Positions 61,053 to 64,000 of a stretch of 64,000 bases of DNA are shown piece by piece; the stretch's first letter is position 1; each line of letters begins with the position of its first letter. Under the pieces are notes generated by a model. That model had not been told where the DNA came from. It worked only from the letters and a program-made list of their open reading frames with translations, and ran no database searches. The position numbers were made by a program, and so were the translations under genes. The DNA is from Halosimplex halophilum (lineage in GTDB: Archaea; Halobacteriota; Halobacteria; Halobacteriales; Haloarculaceae). The stretch spans positions 992,001 through 1,056,000 of the forward strand of contig NZ_ML214297.1 of assembly GCF_004698125.1 (NCBI RefSeq). Direction: 5' to 3'.

Positions 61053-62695
61053 GCGTGAAGGCCATCGAACCCGCGTGGCACGAGTACGCGGCGAACCTCC
61101 TGTTTGCCGAAGACGGCTTGGCGCCGTACTTCGCGGCGGATTCACGGGTCAAAGCGGGCGGGGGTAGTCAGCACGCCCGCTTCGACGTTGCCGGCGAGTG
61201 TTGGAACGTGAAGCTATATTATCAAGATTCCGGCATCGTTCACCCCGGCCCATCTACGCCCACGGGGACGGACTTCCGCCTGGATGAGATTCGGGAGTTC
61301 CGGCTGCACGTCGCCCGCGACTCCGAGGAGGACCCGGTCGGGGAGCAAAGCTTCAACGCCCACCTCGCGCCCCGCTGGCAGGGGATGGAAGTCGAGAGCG
61401 ACGACGGCCAGCGCTTCGAGATGGACGTACCCGACGAGTTAGACGAGGGCGTGAACGTCCGTATCCAAGGGAGCAACATCAACGCCTTTCGGTACTCCCG
61501 CCTGCTGAAGCGCGCCGCTGAGGCTGTCGGTATCTCGATGGGATACTTCGAGGACCCCCTGGAGTTCAGCAACACTCAAGACGCCGAACGGTAAGTCCGC
61601 GTCCACAAGAACGAGAGCGGGCCGGTTCACGCCCGCGACGGCCCGGTGGCAACGATGGGCCACTTGCTCGAAGACGACCGCACCGGATACCGCAAAGTCG
61701 TGCAGAACGACGACGACGAACACGGCCGGAACCTACCGGGCTACTATCACACGGTCACTCTCGGGCCACAGCGGGTCCGAGAGGCGTTCCCCTCGCATGA
61801 GCTACCCGTGGAGGTGAAGCACTACTATTCGCGGGAGGCGCTCGCTCGGGACCCGGACGACCCGCTCGCACATCCGAAGGTCGGTGTGTCGTATCAGGTG
61901 AGCCGCTGGGACGATACGCTCGGCGCGGACGAGGAAGCGCTGGCACAGCTCGAACGCGAGTTGGACCGGGTACTCCACGCGGTGCTTATCGACGCCGGGC
62001 TGGACGTAGCCCCCGACCACGGGAGCGGCCCGTTCGTCGAAGATGCGTACTTCGATGCGGCGGTGACTGAGGACTTCGAGGAGCCACCGACGCTGGACAT
62101 GGCGCACATCCACCACGAACAGGAGAGCGTCGTACTCAAGCACGTCAAGGACGGCCTCTCGCCGGTCCAGTGGGAATCGCTCGAAGTCCTGGTCACCGAC
62201 GGGGGCGAGGTGGCCCCCGCAGATATCGCGGAACAGAAAGACCGGCACGTCGATAGCGTCCGCGACGCGCTCCGCCGGATGGACGACCTCGTGAAGCGCG
62301 AGTACGGAAGCGTTTCCCTGCGGTCGACCTACGTCGCGGAACTCGTCCACGACGCCGTACAGCGCGCCGAGGAAGCCGTGAAGGACGCCGCCTCGGCGAC
62401 GGCGAAGGCCCTGGAGGCGGCCGAGCGCGGGCTGGACGAGCGCACGAGCGCCTTGCTGGCATTCTGCGACCGCTACGGTATCGACTATCAGGACAAGGGC
62501 GACGCGCGGATGAAAATCCGGTTCGGGGAACTGGACCCGGACGCGGACCCGTCGCCGTCGTTCCTGGCGAAGCGCGCGTTCTCGATGTGGACCGACGCAA
62601 AGCAAGACGCCGAGCGGTTCCGGTCGGCTGTGGTGAAGTGGACCCGGCCGGACGGGGAGAACTGCCGGGTCGACGCCTGGCGGCTACTGGCGTAG
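61049..62695 (+). pseudogene. DUF7845-like gene split by a single in-frame stop codon
   Basis: Two open frames in the same phase (61049-61594 and 61646-62695, or continuous if one stop is ignored) together give 548 residues. The junction reads NTQDAER-stop-VRVHKNESGPVHARDGPVA; I recall intact homologues having a Tyr at the stop, so a TAC to TAA change is likely. The N-terminal part (FAEDGLAPYFAADSRVKAGGG) and the C-terminal part (EEVAPADIAEQKDRHVDSVRDALRR-type winged helix, then a coiled coil) match this mobile-element family. The function of the intact protein is unknown; a role in replication or regulation is possible. Confidence 0.75.
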
Positions 62696-63026
62696 CGGTC
62701 GGCCGCCCGCGGGCCGGGAGCGTCCCGGTTCGCGGGTAGTGGCGACGCTCTCGAAGGCTCTATTTTCCGGGTATTTTCGCCTCATTTGCGGGGCGTAGGC
62801 CAGGGTACCAGGGGAGATCGATGACGTCGAGCCCGGGAGCGATGGGCTATGGGCGATGGGCCTCGGCCACCGCCCGAGCGGAAACCCGACCGGGGCGGTC
62901 GCGTTTCCGCTTAGGGGTGTGGCTAAGGCCACATCATCAAAATACACCACACTGCATCTCAGAGCTCGAAGTCGAAACCTACCGCCCCCTTGCGGGGCGC
63001 GCGAAAATTTTGGATGCTTCAGTCCG
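62696..63026. other. Gene-free stretch with two adjacent hairpins
   Basis: I see no convincing gene. The notable structures are a 33-base hairpin at 62878-62910 and a second at 62918-62933 (TGTGGC, loop TAAG). The first has stem GCGGAAAC, inner CGACC, loop GGGGC, with only one C-C mismatch. A minus-strand reading frame at 62684-62950 spans both and has poor protein character. The stretch could be the transcription end of the preceding operon or a structural site of the element. Confidence 0.6.
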
Positions 63027-63233
63027 CTATATCATATCAAATTCCCTCAGTGCATCTTCAATAGCCTCTCTACGATGCTCTGGGCAGGGATTCGCTCTTG
63101 GCTCTTGCCTATTCGATGCTGGGCCTGCGGTGAGGCCGTGGTCCCCTTTCACGTGAGCAATCCAGCAATTCTTTGCATGGAATCCGTGCTTTTGCTTCAC
63201 ATATTCGCGGATTTCATCATAGGTAGCTGACAT
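63027..63233 (-). CDS. Conserved small protein of unknown function
   Basis: This 68-residue protein has the form MSATYDEIREYVKQKHGFHA, then NCWIAHVKGDHGL and CPEHRREAIEDALREFDMI. I recognise it as a small family widely scattered in bacteria and archaea, often in accessory regions, with no known role that I can name. Its DNA is much less GC-rich than the core, consistent with transfer. Conservation of Trp, His, Cys and Pro-Glu residues suggests a real folded protein. Confidence 0.75.
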   Translation of the reverse strand: MSATYDEIREYVKQKHGFHAKNCWIAHVKGDHGLTAGPASNRQEPRANPCPEHRREAIEDALREFDMI

Positions 63234-63646
63234 TGTGTGCCAGCCTTGAATCTACGATTAGATAAGAGCATCGCGCTCGCCGCGCGTCTTATATATACAC
63301 CCCTCCGGCCGCTGAGAAGGGTAGCCCATGATGTGTATTGCTCTCTAAAGGCGACTGAGCGTGTTCGGTTGTCCATTGTATACTACAGGGGGCCGGGTTT
63401 CCGTTTACATATCTCCACTCGGCTGCCGTCATGTGATTTTGGCAGCTGAAGTGTAAAATGATAATTTGGCCTGGTTAGGGATTAGATTAGAGTCTCAGCT
63501 ATATTCTCCACAATTCAGCGTCTCTGTGGCTATTTTCCGGATTTCATTTCTATAACATGGGAGCAAATATATCAACTATTCATTACGATGTATCGCAAAT
63601 TGGCCTCTTGTAATTTTTATACTTGGAAGGGTTCATCCCGTGTATA
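63234..63646. other. AT-rich gene-free stretch
   Basis: This stretch is far more AT-rich than the rest of the window. A plus-strand frame at 63237-63449 (70 codons) has no protein-like character and no good start context. No repeat, tRNA fragment or integrase remnant is evident. The right end carries the promoter of the next gene. Confidence 0.55.
63614..63621 (+). promoter_or_regulatory. TATA box of the terminal low-GC gene
   Basis: TTTTTATA ends 26 bases before the ATG at 63647, the normal spacing for a leaderless haloarchaeal or viral transcript. Confidence 0.6.
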
Positions 63647-64000
63647 ATGACAGTCGATACCAATTCTACTGACGGCACAGTTCCCGAATACTTCACAGAG
63701 GATGTGCTGAAATCGTATACAATTCTAGCTTCAGCACAGCAAATGCTGCAGTATCGTAGTTTTCTTGCACGTAATGCTAATAATACAATTAAAAAGATAC
63801 ACCAAGGAGGGATTGATTTTCAAGACTCGCCAAATATACAACAAGAGCGAAATATTATTCGTGCTCTTCATGCAGAGATGGTTTCTGAGACGATCTCAAT
63901 ATTGGAAGGATTAGCAGCGGTAAGTATGAATCCAGAGGACCCACCGGAAGAACGGGCAAGAAATCTCCTCACGTATAAGACTTATCAGGTCGGAGACTTC
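63647..64000 (+). CDS. N-terminal part of an unidentified low-GC gene
   Basis: The first 118 codons lie in the window and stay open to its end. The sequence starts MTVDTNSTDGTVPEYFTED, is mainly helical (QQMLQYRSFLARNANNTIKKIHQGG; ALHAEMVSETISILEGLAAV) and shows AT-rich codons (aat, ata, gaa) unlike the core genome. No motif or family is recognised. Its position in an accessory element makes a defence, toxin or viral function possible, but nothing in the visible part shows this. Confidence 0.7.
   Translation, partial: MTVDTNSTDGTVPEYFTEDVLKSYTILASAQQMLQYRSFLARNANNTIKKIHQGGIDFQDSPNIQQERNIIRALHAEMVSETISILEGLAAVSMNPEDPPEERARNLLTYKTYQVGDF

Larger units (their letters stand above)
59467..64000. 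mobile_element. Probable integrated virus/plasmid-type element adjoining tRNA-Val, incomplete
   Basis: Gene style changes at the tRNA 3' end. It shifts to short genes joined by GTGA/ATGA overlaps, an orphan DNA methyltransferase, a DUF7845-like gene typical of haloarchaeal mobile regions, and then strongly AT-rich DNA with low-GC genes. No integrase and no second copy of the tRNA 3' end are seen in the window, so the far end lies beyond 64 kb or the element is decayed. A short imperfect hairpin at 59478-59496 follows the tRNA. Confidence 0.6.

Noticed and set aside
62684-62950. 88-codon minus-strand ORF after the DUF7845-like gene
   Set aside because: It spans two strong hairpins and overlaps the end of the previous gene; it looks like structured non-coding DNA.
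63237-63449. 70-codon plus-strand ORF in the AT-rich stretch
   Set aside because: No good start context, odd composition and no similarity to anything I recognise.

Overview
This window comes from a haloarchaeon (class Halobacteria). The DNA is very GC-rich, the proteins are strongly acidic, and start codons are often GTG with TATA boxes 25-30 bases upstream and little or no leader. Haloarchaeal marker families recur: HalX response regulator, HalOD1 output domains, bacterio-opsin-activator type HTH (HTH_10), Tat lipoproteins and small zinc-finger proteins. The tRNA-Trp gene carries a 103-nt intron of the box C/D type known from Haloferax. I cannot name the genus from sequence alone.

Region 1 to 9.6 kb: after the tail of an unidentified gene comes an inorganic-carbon module (dabB-dabA and, converging, a beta-carbonic anhydrase), followed on the minus strand by NAD(P)H-hydrate dehydratase, an AAC(3)-type acetyltransferase, a large PT-rich lipoprotein with an HExxH motif, and surE. 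From 9.77 to 10.37 kb there is no gene but a dense array of about thirteen short perfect hairpins. From 10.4 to 18.2 kb: a HerA/DUF87 ATPase, a Tat lipoprotein, an MFS transporter, several small regulators, triosephosphate isomerase, a HalX response regulator and MBF1. From 18.4 to 24.2 kb: an aldo-keto reductase, a thiamine-type ABC importer operon and a SAM hydrolase. From 24.3 to 32.1 kb: an HhH protein, Nudix hydrolase, beta-CASP nuclease, HflX, methyltransferase, secreted nuclease, and an overlapping aldo-keto reductase / zinc alcohol dehydrogenase pair.

From 32.3 to 36.3 kb lies a 1143-residue MEDS-GAF-HTH_10 sensor regulator preceded by a translationally overlapping 29-codon ORF, then a zinc-finger/HalOD1 pair. 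From 36.5 to 44.2 kb is a tightly packed six-gene vWA/MoxR/DUF58 operon with a long coiled-coil protein. A MntA-HepT toxin-antitoxin remnant follows, in which HepT appears to have lost its catalytic motif by an in-frame internal deletion, then the intron-bearing tRNA-Trp. From 45.3 to 59.3 kb: conserved haloarchaeal small proteins, guaB, a molybdate/tungstate regulator and importer separated by two tandem inverted-repeat operators, a phosphotransferase, a DHH phosphoesterase, three universal stress proteins, two GNAT enzymes, an ABC exporter and a DUF192 protein.

At 59.4 kb a tRNA-Val(TAC) gene marks a sharp change. Everything beyond it looks like an integrated virus/plasmid-type element running past the window end: small overlapping genes, an orphan cytosine-5 DNA methyltransferase, a DUF7845-like gene split by one in-frame TAA, strong hairpins, then markedly AT-rich DNA with a conserved 68-residue protein and the start of an unidentified low-GC gene.
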